The translations under genes were made by a program, and so were the position numbers. From contig CAKRDZ010000012.1 in assembly GCA_934316845.1 (NCBI GenBank), positions 1-64,000 on the forward strand: 64,000 nucleotides of DNA. The letters run 5' to 3'. A model generated the notes under the pieces. The model was given only the letters and a program-made list of their open reading frames with translations, was not told where the DNA came from and searched no databases. Positions 15,868 through 24,972 of the stretch are shown in pieces. This stretch comes from an uncultured Eubacterium sp. (GTDB taxonomy: Bacteria > Bacillota > Clostridia > Lachnospirales > Lachnospiraceae). Each line of letters starts with the position of its first letter. The first letter of the stretch is position 1.

Positions 15868-17892
15868 TTAATCATAAATTTTTCTATTTTTTTCATCGCC
15901 GATACCGCATTTTCTGTAAAAATACGTATTTACACGGTCGCGCCACTCTTTTGCATTTACAAGCTGTCTCTCAAAGCGCTCAGCCACACAGTCAAACGCT
16001 CTGTCCTCTACTTTTCCTTTTAATCCCTGCCATGCCTTCTGCATCGCCTCTACCTCTTCCACTCCTTCAAAATGAGTATCGTAGATATGCTGGATCAAAG
16101 TTTTTCCGGTTTTTAACATATATGTGTACGGAATATGATGGAAGAAAAGCAATAACTCCTCCGGACATTTTTCCGTATCTGCATAAATGCTCCGCCACGG
16201 TTCGTTGTACTGGGACACATAACCGGTTCCTTCCATCGTCCGGTCTACTCCGATTCCATGAAGATCCGCACGGTGATACGTTCCCCAGCGGTCGTATTCG
16301 TAGCCATCGACATCCGGCCCGTAATGATAATGTGGTGTCACCATCCAGCCGATGCCAAGCGGTGCATTGTATTTTTCATAAGTTGCCCAGGAACCACAGA
16401 GCATCGGTACGACAACATCCGTCACTTCTTTGTCATCCGCAAGGGAAAGCCGGCTCCATTCTTCGGCAATCTCCTCTGCGGTCAACGTGGTATCCATCGC
16501 CAGCCGTCCAAATCCATACAGGTTTGCTGCCGCCAGATCATTTCCCGTCCAGTTCTCATCGTCTCCCGTATTGATAACGCCTGCCATACCACAATGGATC
16601 TGATCGTAAGCATGTCCGGAAACAACTTTTTCTACGGTCGTCCCCTCTCCATCGCCATACGTGTCAAAGGCAAGAATCTCCTTCCACATCGGTATCAGAT
16701 AACAGAGATCGATCTGCTGGCCGGTATATTCCTGTGCAATCTGCACTTCCAACATCATATTGGTCTTTTTCAGCCCGCCAAGCAATGGCGAAACCGGCTC
16801 GCGAACCTGAAAGTCCATCGGCCCGTTTTTAATCTGCAAAATGACATTGTCATCGAATGTTCCATCCAACTCCATAAAATGATCGTAGGCTGCTCTTGCG
16901 CGGTCGGTCTTTTTATCGCGCCAGTCCTGTCCGCAATTGTAAACAAAGCATCTCCAAACCACCGTTCCTCCATATGGTTTCAGAACTTTGGCAAGCATAT
17001 TCGCTCCGTCTGCATGGGTGCGTCCGTAGGTAAATGGCCCCGGCCGTCCCTCGGAGTCTGCTTTTACGAGAAAGCCTCCAAAATTTGGAATCACCTCATA
17101 GACATGCGCCACTGCTTTTTCCCACCAGGCAATTACCTGCGGATCCAGAGGATCAGAAACCGGAATATCGCTAAGTTCCATCGGCGCTGCAAAATTGACA
17201 CTCATAAACAATTGAATGCCGTATCTTGCAAACAGATCCGTATACTGTTTTACCTGTTTCAAATACACATCTGTGATAAGATAGGTTTCTTTCTCATGAA
17301 CATTTACATTATTGATCACGATGGCATTGATCCCAATGGATGCCATCAACCGCGCATACATCTCTGTCCGGTCATTATAAAGAATCTTATAATCGTCGTA
17401 AAAAAAGGATTTTCCGGAATATCCGCGCTCAATACTTCCGTTCATATCATCCCAATGATTCATCATACGAAGCGGCATAGAAGGGATACAATAATACGGC
17501 ATTTTCTGGAAAATATTGTCAAGTGTCACCATGCGCAGGAAAGCAAATACTCCCTGCAGCAATGCTGTCTCTGTTCTTCCTGTGATAACAATGCTCTCCT
17601 CTTCCTCATAGATAGCAAATGCCTGATCCAATACTTCCCTGCTTTGCCCGTTTCTCTTTTCTTCCGGGAATTCATACTCTTTCTGTACCTGCATAAAAAC
17701 AGACGGTTCTTCCAGTACCTCATAAGAGATTTCTACTGTTTCGCCAAGCATGGCATCCATCGCCGTCTGATATTCTTTAGCGATCGTTTGTGCGATCTCA
17801 CCAGATGCAAGTAATACCGGATTCAAATAACATGGTCGGATCTTATCCTTTGCTAATGGCTTATAATCCAGCCAGCATTTTGTATAACTCAT
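15868..17892 (-). CDS. aguA: alpha-glucuronidase, GH67
   Basis: A 674-residue enzyme that releases 4-O-methyl-glucuronic acid from the end of aldouronic xylo-oligosaccharides. The three family parts are seen: an N-terminal beta-sandwich, a TIM barrel (SIGINAIVINNVNV, IPNFGGFLVKADSEGRPGPF, GADGANMLAK-like HADGANML, VVWRCFVYN) and a helical C-terminal domain. There is no signal peptide, so it works in the cytoplasm on imported oligomers. That agrees with the import genes next door. It has its own promoter after the transporter unit's terminator. Confidence 0.95.
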   Translation of the reverse strand: MSYTKCWLDYKPLAKDKIRPCYLNPVLLASGEIAQTIAKEYQTAMDAMLGETVEISYEVLEEPSVFMQVQKEYEFPEEKRNGQSREVLDQAFAIYEEEESIVITGRTETALLQGVFAFLRMVTLDNIFQKMPYYCIPSMPLRMMNHWDDMNGSIERGYSGKSFFYDDYKILYNDRTEMYARLMASIGINAIVINNVNVHEKETYLITDVYLKQVKQYTDLFARYGIQLFMSVNFAAPMELSDIPVSDPLDPQVIAWWEKAVAHVYEVIPNFGGFLVKADSEGRPGPFTYGRTHADGANMLAKVLKPYGGTVVWRCFVYNCGQDWRDKKTDRARAAYDHFMELDGTFDDNVILQIKNGPMDFQVREPVSPLLGGLKKTNMMLEVQIAQEYTGQQIDLCYLIPMWKEILAFDTYGDGEGTTVEKVVSGHAYDQIHCGMAGVINTGDDENWTGNDLAAANLYGFGRLAMDTTLTAEEIAEEWSRLSLADDKEVTDVVVPMLCGSWATYEKYNAPLGIGWMVTPHYHYGPDVDGYEYDRWGTYHRADLHGIGVDRTMEGTGYVSQYNEPWRSIYADTEKCPEELLLFFHHIPYTYMLKTGKTLIQHIYDTHFEGVEEVEAMQKAWQGLKGKVEDRAFDCVAERFERQLVNAKEWRDRVNTYFYRKCGIGDEKNRKIYD

Positions 17893-17928
17893 AGTATTTC
17901 TCCAATCTGTTTTCCTTATTCCCTTTCT

Positions 17929-17957
17929 ATTCTATCTTTTTTTTGCTCGTAAATCAA
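17929..17957 (-). promoter_or_regulatory. promoter of aguA-uxuA-uxuB
   Basis: On the minus strand TTGATT (17952-17957), 17 bp, TAGAAT (17929-17934). No clear operator or cre-like site was seen beside it. Confidence 0.6.
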
Positions 17958-17965
17958 TACCCTTT

Positions 17966-18015
17966 TTACAAAAAAAGCCTTACAAACCGTGTATTTCCCG
18001 ATTTGTAAGGCTTTT
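17966..18015 (-). terminator. terminator of the transporter unit
   Basis: On the minus strand AAAAGCCTTACAAA and TTTGTAAGGCTTTT form a 14-bp perfect stem followed by TTTTGTAAAAA. It separates the transport genes from aguA. Confidence 0.85.
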
Positions 18016-18042
18016 GATTTTTAATCTGCCAAGTTATGCAAA

Positions 18043-19470
18043 TTATTTAGAATGGGAAGCTGCAAAGTTTGCATACTTCTTATTCATATCACTGATCTTG
18101 CTATCCCATTTTGAAGAGATTGCTTCAATCTTCTTCGCAGGAGTTGTAGCACCAGCGTATACTGCATAACAGAAATCACCATAATCAAGGTCGTTGATCA
18201 GTGGCAGATAAGATGTCTGAATATGATCTGCTTCATGCATCATTGTCAAAGTCTCATCTACAGCACGGTCATCTTTGAACTGATCATAGTATGTCTGTTT
18301 CCAAGAGTCATCCAAGTCATAACCCGGTGTAGGCTCTGTATAAAGATCGTAAGCAAATGCGATCTTCTCAGCCTCTTCTGCACTAAAGCAGCTAGGCATA
18401 ACAACGATGTTGTCGTTTGGAGTAGTCTTGTTTGTAGCGCCTTTGTTCTTTTCGTTGTATGGGAACATAACAAATCCCCATTCATCTTCCATACTTGCAA
18501 ATGCACTGATCTCATAAACTTCAGCTGTCTGCATAGCAACTTCACCATCACGGAATGCAGCTTTATACCAATCCCATGCAGCTCCGTCTGGTTTTGGCAT
18601 GATATAACCTTTGTCCATAAGACTCATACCCCAGTTCATAGCTTCGAGGAATTCTTTTGTTCCTGTTGCATTCTGGTAGTTTCCGTCTTTGTCACGGGAA
18701 ACGAATGTTGCGTTGTTGTTTGCAGCACACATAGGAAGATAGTATTTAGAGAAACTAGCAAGTGCATACTGATCTGTCTTACCATCTCCATCTGCATCTA
18801 CAGTAAGTTTCTTACAGTACTCTTCGAATTTGGACCATGTCCATTTTCCGTCTTTCTGAAGATCGTATGGCTCGTCTTCGCTGATACCAGCTTCTTTCAA
18901 CATACGTTTATTGAAGAATACACCACCACGTGGCTCGTTCTCAGGGTTCATACCCCAGATACCGTTACCGATGCTCATAAGTTCAACAACGGTCTGATTC
19001 CATTTTTCTTCTGTGAAATCAAATTCAGGAAGTGTTTTCAGGTCATACATCAAACCTTTCATCAAAGGTGCAGAAACCATTTCCTGATACAGATAGAACA
19101 ACTGACAGGAAGGACTGTTTGACATAACGCCGTTTACGTATGTCTCCTGCTGGTCAGTGTAGGAGTAAGCACTTTCACGATTGATCTTGAAGTTGTACTT
19201 CTCCATGATTTCCTTTCTGTAACTCTCTGTAGCTTTGGCATAATCTGTTTCTCCTGTGTCTTCAGAAGTATACCAGTCACCGATTTTGATAGACATGCCT
19301 CCCAAATCATCAAAAGTTTTTTTGCTGCTGGAAGATCCGCCTTCGCCTTCCGTCTTTGCTGTGCTGCCATCTTTGGATGAAGTTTTATCATCTCCACAAC
19401 CGGTCAAACAACCAACAGCAAGTACTACGGAAAGACCCATTGCAAGCAATTTTTTCATGTTTGCTTTCAT
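18043..19470 (-). CDS. sugar-binding lipoprotein of an ABC importer (family 1 solute-binding protein)
   Basis: A 475-residue extracellular solute-binding protein. The signal peptide ends in the lipobox LTGC, so Cys25 would be lipidated. A Ser/Lys-rich linker follows. The periplasmic-binding fold includes WGMNPENEPRGGVFFNKRML, WTWSKFEEYCKKL and FAYDLYTEPTPGYD. The substrate is inferred to be a (methyl)glucuronoxylo-oligosaccharide from the adjoining aguA and uxuAB. AGGAGG lies ten bases before the start. The gene is the last of the transport unit but is separated from its permeases by a repeat-rich gap of 335 bp. Confidence 0.88.
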   Translation of the reverse strand: MKANMKKLLAMGLSVVLAVGCLTGCGDDKTSSKDGSTAKTEGEGGSSSSKKTFDDLGGMSIKIGDWYTSEDTGETDYAKATESYRKEIMEKYNFKINRESAYSYTDQQETYVNGVMSNSPSCQLFYLYQEMVSAPLMKGLMYDLKTLPEFDFTEEKWNQTVVELMSIGNGIWGMNPENEPRGGVFFNKRMLKEAGISEDEPYDLQKDGKWTWSKFEEYCKKLTVDADGDGKTDQYALASFSKYYLPMCAANNNATFVSRDKDGNYQNATGTKEFLEAMNWGMSLMDKGYIMPKPDGAAWDWYKAAFRDGEVAMQTAEVYEISAFASMEDEWGFVMFPYNEKNKGATNKTTPNDNIVVMPSCFSAEEAEKIAFAYDLYTEPTPGYDLDDSWKQTYYDQFKDDRAVDETLTMMHEADHIQTSYLPLINDLDYGDFCYAVYAGATTPAKKIEAISSKWDSKISDMNKKYANFAASHSK

Positions 19471-19497
19471 AATTTTTTTACCTCCTTATTTTTTATC

Positions 19498-19531
19498 GTT
19501 ACACTGCGCCCGCTGGGACGCAGTGATAACT
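19498..19531. repeat. palindromic element
   Basis: GTTACACTGCG and CGCAGTGATAAC form near-perfect arms around CCCGCTGGGA. Likely a dispersed palindromic unit or mRNA hairpin. Confidence 0.65.
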
Positions 19532-19542
19532 ACATAACTTTG

Positions 19543-19620
19543 GACATTCGCTCCGGGCTGACGCCCTTCGCTCAATGTCACTTTTTACATTCGCTCCGGG
19601 CTGACGCCCTTCGCTCATGA
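19543..19620. repeat. two direct copies of a GC-rich palindromic unit
   Basis: ACATTCGCTCCGGGCTGACG followed by CCCTTCGCTCA occurs at 19544-19574 and again at 19588-19618. Each copy holds the hairpin GGGC-TGAC-GCCC. The first is further enclosed by GACATT/AATGTC. Confidence 0.85.
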
Positions 19621-19660
19621 TGTTACTCATCAAATACAGGTTTTCTCTCTTGGAGTGGCC

Positions 19661-19768
19661 GAGGCAAAAAAGCCAAAGGCTTTTCTCCGCTATCAACTAT
19701 ATCTGCTTTGCAAGCAAGCTTGCAGCAGTATCGTTGATATCGGAAACTGCTACGCAGTTTTTTGCCTC
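19661..19768. repeat. 108-bp extended inverted repeat
   Basis: The outer arms GAGGCAAAAAA and TTTTTTGCCTC are perfect. Inside, TATCAAC/GTTGATA, CTGC/GCAG and GCAAGC-AA-GCTTGC extend the stem. It resembles a miniature inverted-repeat element or a very stable mRNA hairpin. Confidence 0.75.
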
Positions 19769-19805
19769 TCCCCCCTCAATAAATCCTGTGTTTGATTCGC
19801 GTATG

Positions 19806-20804
19806 TTACATCTTGATACCAGACTGGCTCAGACTTTCTACGAAACCTTTCTGGGCAAACAGATAGATAATGATCAATGGTAAAATCACCATCAATGTAC
19901 CTGTTGCGATCATTCCCTGCGAATAAGCTGTTGTAGCTTTCTTCGCGATACCACGGACATCCAGATAACTATCAAGTGCTCCGGCGATACCATTTAACTT
20001 ACTGGACAACAGTACAAATTCAGAATTCAAAAACAGGTTTGAATAGAAGGAATCTGTCCACTGCCATACGTAAGAAAACAGGAAACAAGATGTCAAAATT
20101 GGTTTTGCATCCGGTAACATGATACGAACGAATGTTGACAATTTTCCACATCCATCCACATAAGCTGCTTCTTCCAATTCCTTCGGAATTCCACGGAAGA
20201 ACTGACGAATCATGTAGATGTACAAACCACTCTTCAGACCCATACAGCCAAGGCACATCAATGCATATGGCGTCAGGGAATTCAGCAGGTTGATACCCGG
20301 CTGTTTGGTGATCAATTCAATGATACCAAAGATATCAAAGAATCGGAAATTCAGGAACAAGGAAGCCTGAATTGTCGTAGGTGGAACGACGATTACAAGG
20401 ATTACCGCTGCGAACCAAAGTCCTTTCAGTGGGAATTTGTAACGTGCAAATCCATAACCTACTAATGTACAGGAAATAATCTGCAATACACTGACAAGAA
20501 GCGAAATCAATGCTGTGTTTGCCAATGCCTGCCAATATTTCATCAAATAAGCAGCAATCTGATAATTGCTCAAAGTAAAATGTCTTGGGATTGCAACAAT
20601 TGTTGAATCATACAAGTCCTGCTCTTCCATGAAACTGATGGAAATTTTGTTCAACAATGGCTGTAAAATCATGAAACATAATCCAAACAACAATACAAAG
20701 CGGATAATTTTGTAAAAAACGTTGAATGATGTCTTTCGCAGTAAGTAGCCATTGGATTTTTTGTTTCGTTCGATAAAGGTCTTTAATTTTTTCTTCTTAT
20801 TCAT
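19806..20804 (-). CDS. ABC sugar permease, MalG-type (CUT1)
   Basis: A 332-residue integral membrane component with six predicted helices and an N-terminal Lys-rich cytoplasmic tail. The EAA loop that contacts the ATPase is visible as EELEEAAYVDGCGKLSTFVRIMLPDAKPI. It pairs with the permease encoded just upstream; the two genes overlap by 8 bp. The unit has no ATP-binding gene, so a shared MsmX/MsmK-type ATPase elsewhere is inferred. Confidence 0.9.
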   Translation of the reverse strand: MNKKKKLKTFIERNKKSNGYLLRKTSFNVFYKIIRFVLLFGLCFMILQPLLNKISISFMEEQDLYDSTIVAIPRHFTLSNYQIAAYLMKYWQALANTALISLLVSVLQIISCTLVGYGFARYKFPLKGLWFAAVILVIVVPPTTIQASLFLNFRFFDIFGIIELITKQPGINLLNSLTPYALMCLGCMGLKSGLYIYMIRQFFRGIPKELEEAAYVDGCGKLSTFVRIMLPDAKPILTSCFLFSYVWQWTDSFYSNLFLNSEFVLLSSKLNGIAGALDSYLDVRGIAKKATTAYSQGMIATGTLMVILPLIIIYLFAQKGFVESLSQSGIKM

Positions 20805-21708
20805 AATAGTACACCCTCTTAGAAATAATCAGCGAAACAATTCCAAGTATAAGAATTACGCATAGGAAGTATATCCAAGCCATCGCCGAACTAAATCCAT
20901 AACTTAACTTTCCTACCTCTTCGGAAATCTTCGTCATAACCTGGTTGTCGGTCTTTAAGAAGAAGTCGATTACGGTATAAACTACGTTTACAAGTATCAT
21001 TGAACTTACCATAGGGAAGGTAATCTTCCAGAAACTTTCCCATGCGGTACATCCCTCAATCTTTGCAGCCTCAAACATACTTGGGGAAATCGTCTGCAAA
21101 GCCGAGAGGAACATGATGATCTGGATACCAGATGCAATCGCGATATCATAAACTTTGTTAATGATATCAAATACATATTGGAACATCCTTGACATCGGAC
21201 TGCTGTCTGACGTTACCAGAATGCTCTCAAGCACTCCGGTGACGCTGGCATCGTTGGATGTCTCAGATATCATATCTTTCATATCGTTCAACAGCTCATT
21301 GTTGTACTCAATACCTACAATGACACCGGATGAAAGAATAACCGGAAGGAAGAATATCGCACGGACAAATCCTCTTCCTTTGAAGTTCTGATTCAACAGC
21401 AATGCAATAAAGAAACTGAAGATCAATGTTGCCGGTGTATTTACTACCATTCGCAGCAACTCACTTAATAAGAAAGGTACAAACTCCGGATCTACAGTAA
21501 ATGCATCTTTGTAATTCTTGATACCAACCCAGGTCATCTTTACACCTTCACCAGCAACAGGAGTTACCTCGTTAAATGTCATTCGCAAAGAACTAATCAA
21601 TGGAACAACCATGAACAGAATAAAGCCAAGGATAAATGGTAAAATAAACAAGTATCCCGCTACTGCATTTTTAAATGCAAGCGTCTTTTTCTTCTTCTGA
21701 CGTTTCAT
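20797..21708 (-). CDS. ABC sugar permease, MalF-type (CUT1)
   Basis: A 303-residue permease with six predicted helices (AVAGYLFILPFILGFILF at the start). The EAA motif is in FEAAKIEGCTAWESFWKITFPM. A loop of about 35 residues between helices (DMKDMISETSNDASVTG) is longer than usual. The start codon directly follows the stop of the DUF5696 gene, and the 3' end overlaps the next permease by 8 bp, so expression is coupled. Confidence 0.9.
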   Translation of the reverse strand: MKRQKKKKTLAFKNAVAGYLFILPFILGFILFMVVPLISSLRMTFNEVTPVAGEGVKMTWVGIKNYKDAFTVDPEFVPFLLSELLRMVVNTPATLIFSFFIALLLNQNFKGRGFVRAIFFLPVILSSGVIVGIEYNNELLNDMKDMISETSNDASVTGVLESILVTSDSSPMSRMFQYVFDIINKVYDIAIASGIQIIMFLSALQTISPSMFEAAKIEGCTAWESFWKITFPMVSSMILVNVVYTVIDFFLKTDNQVMTKISEEVGKLSYGFSSAMAWIYFLCVILILGIVSLIISKRVYYYE

Positions 21709-24291
21709 TTATTTTCCACCTCCTGTTGTTGTAATAAAGTCTCTCTGTGGAACTTTTGTTCCATTGTAATCATAATCTGCATAGTTATAGTTTACGATAA
21801 CAGACTTACCATTTTCATAAGTTGTCTTATAAACACCGTTTGCAAGTTTCTCATGTCCGGTAATGAACTGATTGTAAGTATCACCAAGATTTGTATTAAA
21901 TTTCTTATACAATTCAAGGGTTGTATCTTTCCAATCTGTGAAGTTACATGCATAATACTGTGTATAATCTGTATCCTGTAACACACTGGAAGGCTGGTTC
22001 ATAAATGTGAAGTACAAACCTGCACCGGTTTCAGCGGATTTCAATATCATGTCTGTCTCATCTTCCGAAAGGTTGATAGCACTTCCAGAATAATTTACAA
22101 GACCATGAAGTGCGATCTGGTAAAATGGAACCGATTCATCAATGATATTAACCGCTTTGGTGTCAATATCCATATCCGTTACATAATCTGAATAAGGAAC
22201 TGCATACTGGTTACCGGTTGTCGTCATAACAAGACTTCCGGATTCCTTCAATGCTTTCATCTTATCTACCTGCATGTTCATAGAAGCTTCTCTGGATACA
22301 CGGGCTTTTGGATTGTAATCTCCGGCAAGTGTATTACCAATATCTTCAAATCCGACATTCTTTAGTCCATAAGAGGATGAAATCGTATTTACAAATTTGT
22401 CAATGTTCGCAATCGTATAGGATGGTTTTACCAGATAATATGGATCACAGTTTTCGTAATCTTCATTTGTCTGATAAATGATAGGATCCAATGTGTACAG
22501 TTTTGCGATCTCGCGGCTTACAAATTTTGCGGCATCGCGGTTGACACCAAATCCATCTCCCAATTTGTCTTTCATGACATAAGTGAATTTTGCATTCATG
22601 AACAGGTCAAGACCTTGTGTACTGTTTGCATAAGCAGCCAGACTTGATAAATCACCTTTGCTTCCCAAACGTCCAACCAGTTTTACCTTCGCAACCGCTT
22701 TCTGCTTCACTCCGGTATTGAACCAGCCGGTATATTTGGCCTTGATATTTTCCACGCCGGCACCTTTCAATTGCTTCAACATTTCCTGTGCCTGTGAATA
22801 CGTTGTCAATGCAAGAGAACGGGTAACCGGATAACCTAGAATATGCTCTATGTTATCTACTGCACCAAGGATTTCCACTGCCATCGGCACCGTGGTATCC
22901 TCTTTCTTAACCAATTCCGGATAACGTTTGGTCAGATAATCACGATAAGTTGATGCAGCACTTACATAATCTGTCTTATCGGAGAAGATGTAACGCTGAG
23001 TCAATGTCTCTTTTGGAAGGCTTGCTTCATAAGAGCGCACTGTTGTATCGGATTTTGAGGAAATATCCATATTCTCACCATGAATCATCTTGTATACAAA
23101 ACGTCCATAGTTGTAACCGTTATCTTTTCCTGCCACATCTGCTTTTACACTGGAGTAGGAACTTCCCTCTTCCGATACGCAGATGAAAGAACTGGTCTTT
23201 GTTGTATTGGATACTACAAAGGCAGGATATGTTGCTCTTGTCTCATCGACAACCATGTCTCTGCTTGTACCATAATCCCAGCCATACATATCCGCAAGGT
23301 ATGTCTGCTGTGTTGTCTTACCGTTATTGAAGTTGATGATTCCACCACTTCCATCCGGTACAAGAACATATCCGGATTCGTCTTTATTTGCTGCTCCCAT
23401 ATAAGGAAGAACAGAAAGTTCAACGATCGGATAATCGCTGTTATATTCGATCTTTTCCATTGGCACTTTTACAACCAGCTGGTCATCATCTAATGTATAC
23501 TCAATAGTTATATCGAAGATTGGCTTTCCGGCATTACGGGAAACATTGTATCCCTCACTGTCTTTGTTACGCTGCTCTTCTGTGTAACCAACTTTCGTAA
23601 ACATTTCTTCCAACTGTTTTGCCTTGGAATCTGTAATCTTCTCAGACAAGTAGTAAACCGGTTCATCTTTCAGATCAGGGAATTTTTCCAATGCCTGCTG
23701 AAGCTCTGTATCGTCACCGGCTTCTTTCAACTCGTCATAGTCATAATGAACATAGTTACGGGTTGCACGGCTCTGATCGGATTTTGGCATCTGATCCAAA
23801 AGTTTTTTCATTGCTGATTCTTTGATAACCAATGGACATGCATACAGTTTCTCGATATCACCAATGGTATAATGAACGGCTACTGTGTCATCACTTACTT
23901 TTTCAATCTTATAGTTGCCATCTGCAACAGACTGATTGTAGTTGTTGATGTCCTTCTGAGTATCCGTTTTGTTGGAATACTTTACAAGAAGGGTCGCATT
24001 CAACATATCTTTTAATTGTCCTTTGGCATTTGCGTAATTTTCGATATCTTCTGTCGAAGGATTGGAACGATATTCTTTTCCGTTTTTCTTATCCTTCAAC
24101 GTAAATGTTGTATCGTCTTTATTTACCGTAAGTTCCAAAGAACTATTGCTAATGGTAACTTCCTGACTGTCTTCATTGGTATAAGCGGTCAATTCCTTAT
24201 AACCCGAAGATGAATTACCACATCCTACTAATGCGAAGGAAGCCAGCGCAGCAACTAAAAGCAAACCAAATTTCTTTTTCATTCTTAACAT
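21709..24291 (-). CDS. DUF5696 lipoprotein
   Basis: An 860-residue extracellular lipoprotein with lipobox ALVGC near residue 24. The body fits the DUF5696 family found beside sugar importers in Firmicutes: an early beta-rich part (LELTVNKDDTTFTLKDKKNGKEYRSNP), a middle with ELSVLPYMGAANKDESGYVLVPDGSGG, and a barrel-like C-terminal half (AKYTGWFNTGVKQKAVAKVK, FEDIGNTLAGDYNPK). That half superficially resembles glycoside hydrolase barrels, but I cannot identify catalytic residues. The function is unknown. It lies between the NHL/YIP1 genes and the permease pair. Confidence 0.7.
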   Translation of the reverse strand: MLRMKKKFGLLLVAALASFALVGCGNSSSGYKELTAYTNEDSQEVTISNSSLELTVNKDDTTFTLKDKKNGKEYRSNPSTEDIENYANAKGQLKDMLNATLLVKYSNKTDTQKDINNYNQSVADGNYKIEKVSDDTVAVHYTIGDIEKLYACPLVIKESAMKKLLDQMPKSDQSRATRNYVHYDYDELKEAGDDTELQQALEKFPDLKDEPVYYLSEKITDSKAKQLEEMFTKVGYTEEQRNKDSEGYNVSRNAGKPIFDITIEYTLDDDQLVVKVPMEKIEYNSDYPIVELSVLPYMGAANKDESGYVLVPDGSGGIINFNNGKTTQQTYLADMYGWDYGTSRDMVVDETRATYPAFVVSNTTKTSSFICVSEEGSSYSSVKADVAGKDNGYNYGRFVYKMIHGENMDISSKSDTTVRSYEASLPKETLTQRYIFSDKTDYVSAASTYRDYLTKRYPELVKKEDTTVPMAVEILGAVDNIEHILGYPVTRSLALTTYSQAQEMLKQLKGAGVENIKAKYTGWFNTGVKQKAVAKVKLVGRLGSKGDLSSLAAYANSTQGLDLFMNAKFTYVMKDKLGDGFGVNRDAAKFVSREIAKLYTLDPIIYQTNEDYENCDPYYLVKPSYTIANIDKFVNTISSSYGLKNVGFEDIGNTLAGDYNPKARVSREASMNMQVDKMKALKESGSLVMTTTGNQYAVPYSDYVTDMDIDTKAVNIIDESVPFYQIALHGLVNYSGSAINLSEDETDMILKSAETGAGLYFTFMNQPSSVLQDTDYTQYYACNFTDWKDTTLELYKKFNTNLGDTYNQFITGHEKLANGVYKTTYENGKSVIVNYNYADYDYNGTKVPQRDFITTTGGGK

Positions 24292-24306
24292 TGCCCTCCT
24301 TCCAAA

Positions 24307-24972
24307 TTAATAGAATCTGTAAATGATTTCTTTATAAATCGAATAGAAATATGAGAAACCATCACTTATCAAACTAAAGAAGAGAACCAGCAGGAATACG
24401 ATAACCAACATACCGACTCCTGTGAAAATGAGTGACGCAAATGCTTTTCCTAAAAGGAAATCGTGGATCATCATGACAGATGCCATGATCAGGAGTCCAC
24501 ACCATATCATGGAGAAATATCCAAAATAGGTATAAAATGCACCCTCTTCTTCTGTTACTACGTTACTTAACAAGATCAAAGGCAGCTGAATGATTACATA
24601 TGGAGTCATCGCATACGCTGTACCCATATAAATATCTTTCAATGTACCTTTTCCTTCAAACAAAGTTGTCAGACACCAGTTTGCTACACAATAAACTACA
24701 AATGGAAGCAAAAATGTCATAATCTCTAAAAGAAGGTTTACTTCATTCCAGTTGACTGGTTGGAAAATAAAACTGGTAAAACCAAGTTTTAAAAGATTTG
24801 TAAGCAGTACCAGAATTACAATCGTATTCGCAGCGCCTACAGATCCTCTCTTTTCATGAGTCAAATCCCAAAAGCCGTCAAAAGGACGAAGACAACAGTG
24901 CATTGCATAACGAAGTGATGCAAGATAAGCACTCCAGCTTTCTTTATTGAAAACACGTTGTTTTATACTCAT
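24307..24972 (-). CDS. YIP1 family membrane protein
   Basis: A 221-residue membrane protein with about five helices (NTIVILVLLTNLLKLGFTSF, ILEIMTFLLPFVVYCVANW, MIWCGLLIMASVMMIHDFL, GVGMLVIVFLLVLFFSLIS). The YIP1 hallmark is the FDGFWDLTHEKRGS entry and a YAMTPYVI segment in the centre. Its start overlaps the NHL gene stop by 4 bp, so the two are coupled. The role of YIP1 proteins in bacteria is not established. A membrane partner for the neighbouring NHL and DUF5696 proteins is inferred. Confidence 0.75.
   Translation of the reverse strand: MSIKQRVFNKESWSAYLASLRYAMHCCLRPFDGFWDLTHEKRGSVGAANTIVILVLLTNLLKLGFTSFIFQPVNWNEVNLLLEIMTFLLPFVVYCVANWCLTTLFEGKGTLKDIYMGTAYAMTPYVIIQLPLILLSNVVTEEEGAFYTYFGYFSMIWCGLLIMASVMMIHDFLLGKAFASLIFTGVGMLVIVFLLVLFFSLISDGFSYFYSIYKEIIYRFY

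Larger units (their letters stand above)
19471..19805. other. repeat-rich gap between permease and binding-protein genes
   Basis: No gene is supported in this 335-bp gap. It holds a palindrome (19498-19531), a two-copy direct repeat (19543-19620) and a large hairpin (19661-19768), each listed separately. The binding-protein ribosome site lies at its left end. Confidence 0.7.

Noticed and set aside
16258..17814. Long open frame of 518 codons on the plus strand
   Set aside because: It is antisense to aguA, a clear GH67 gene. It has no ribosome site and a His/Cys/Ile-rich composition typical of a shadow frame.
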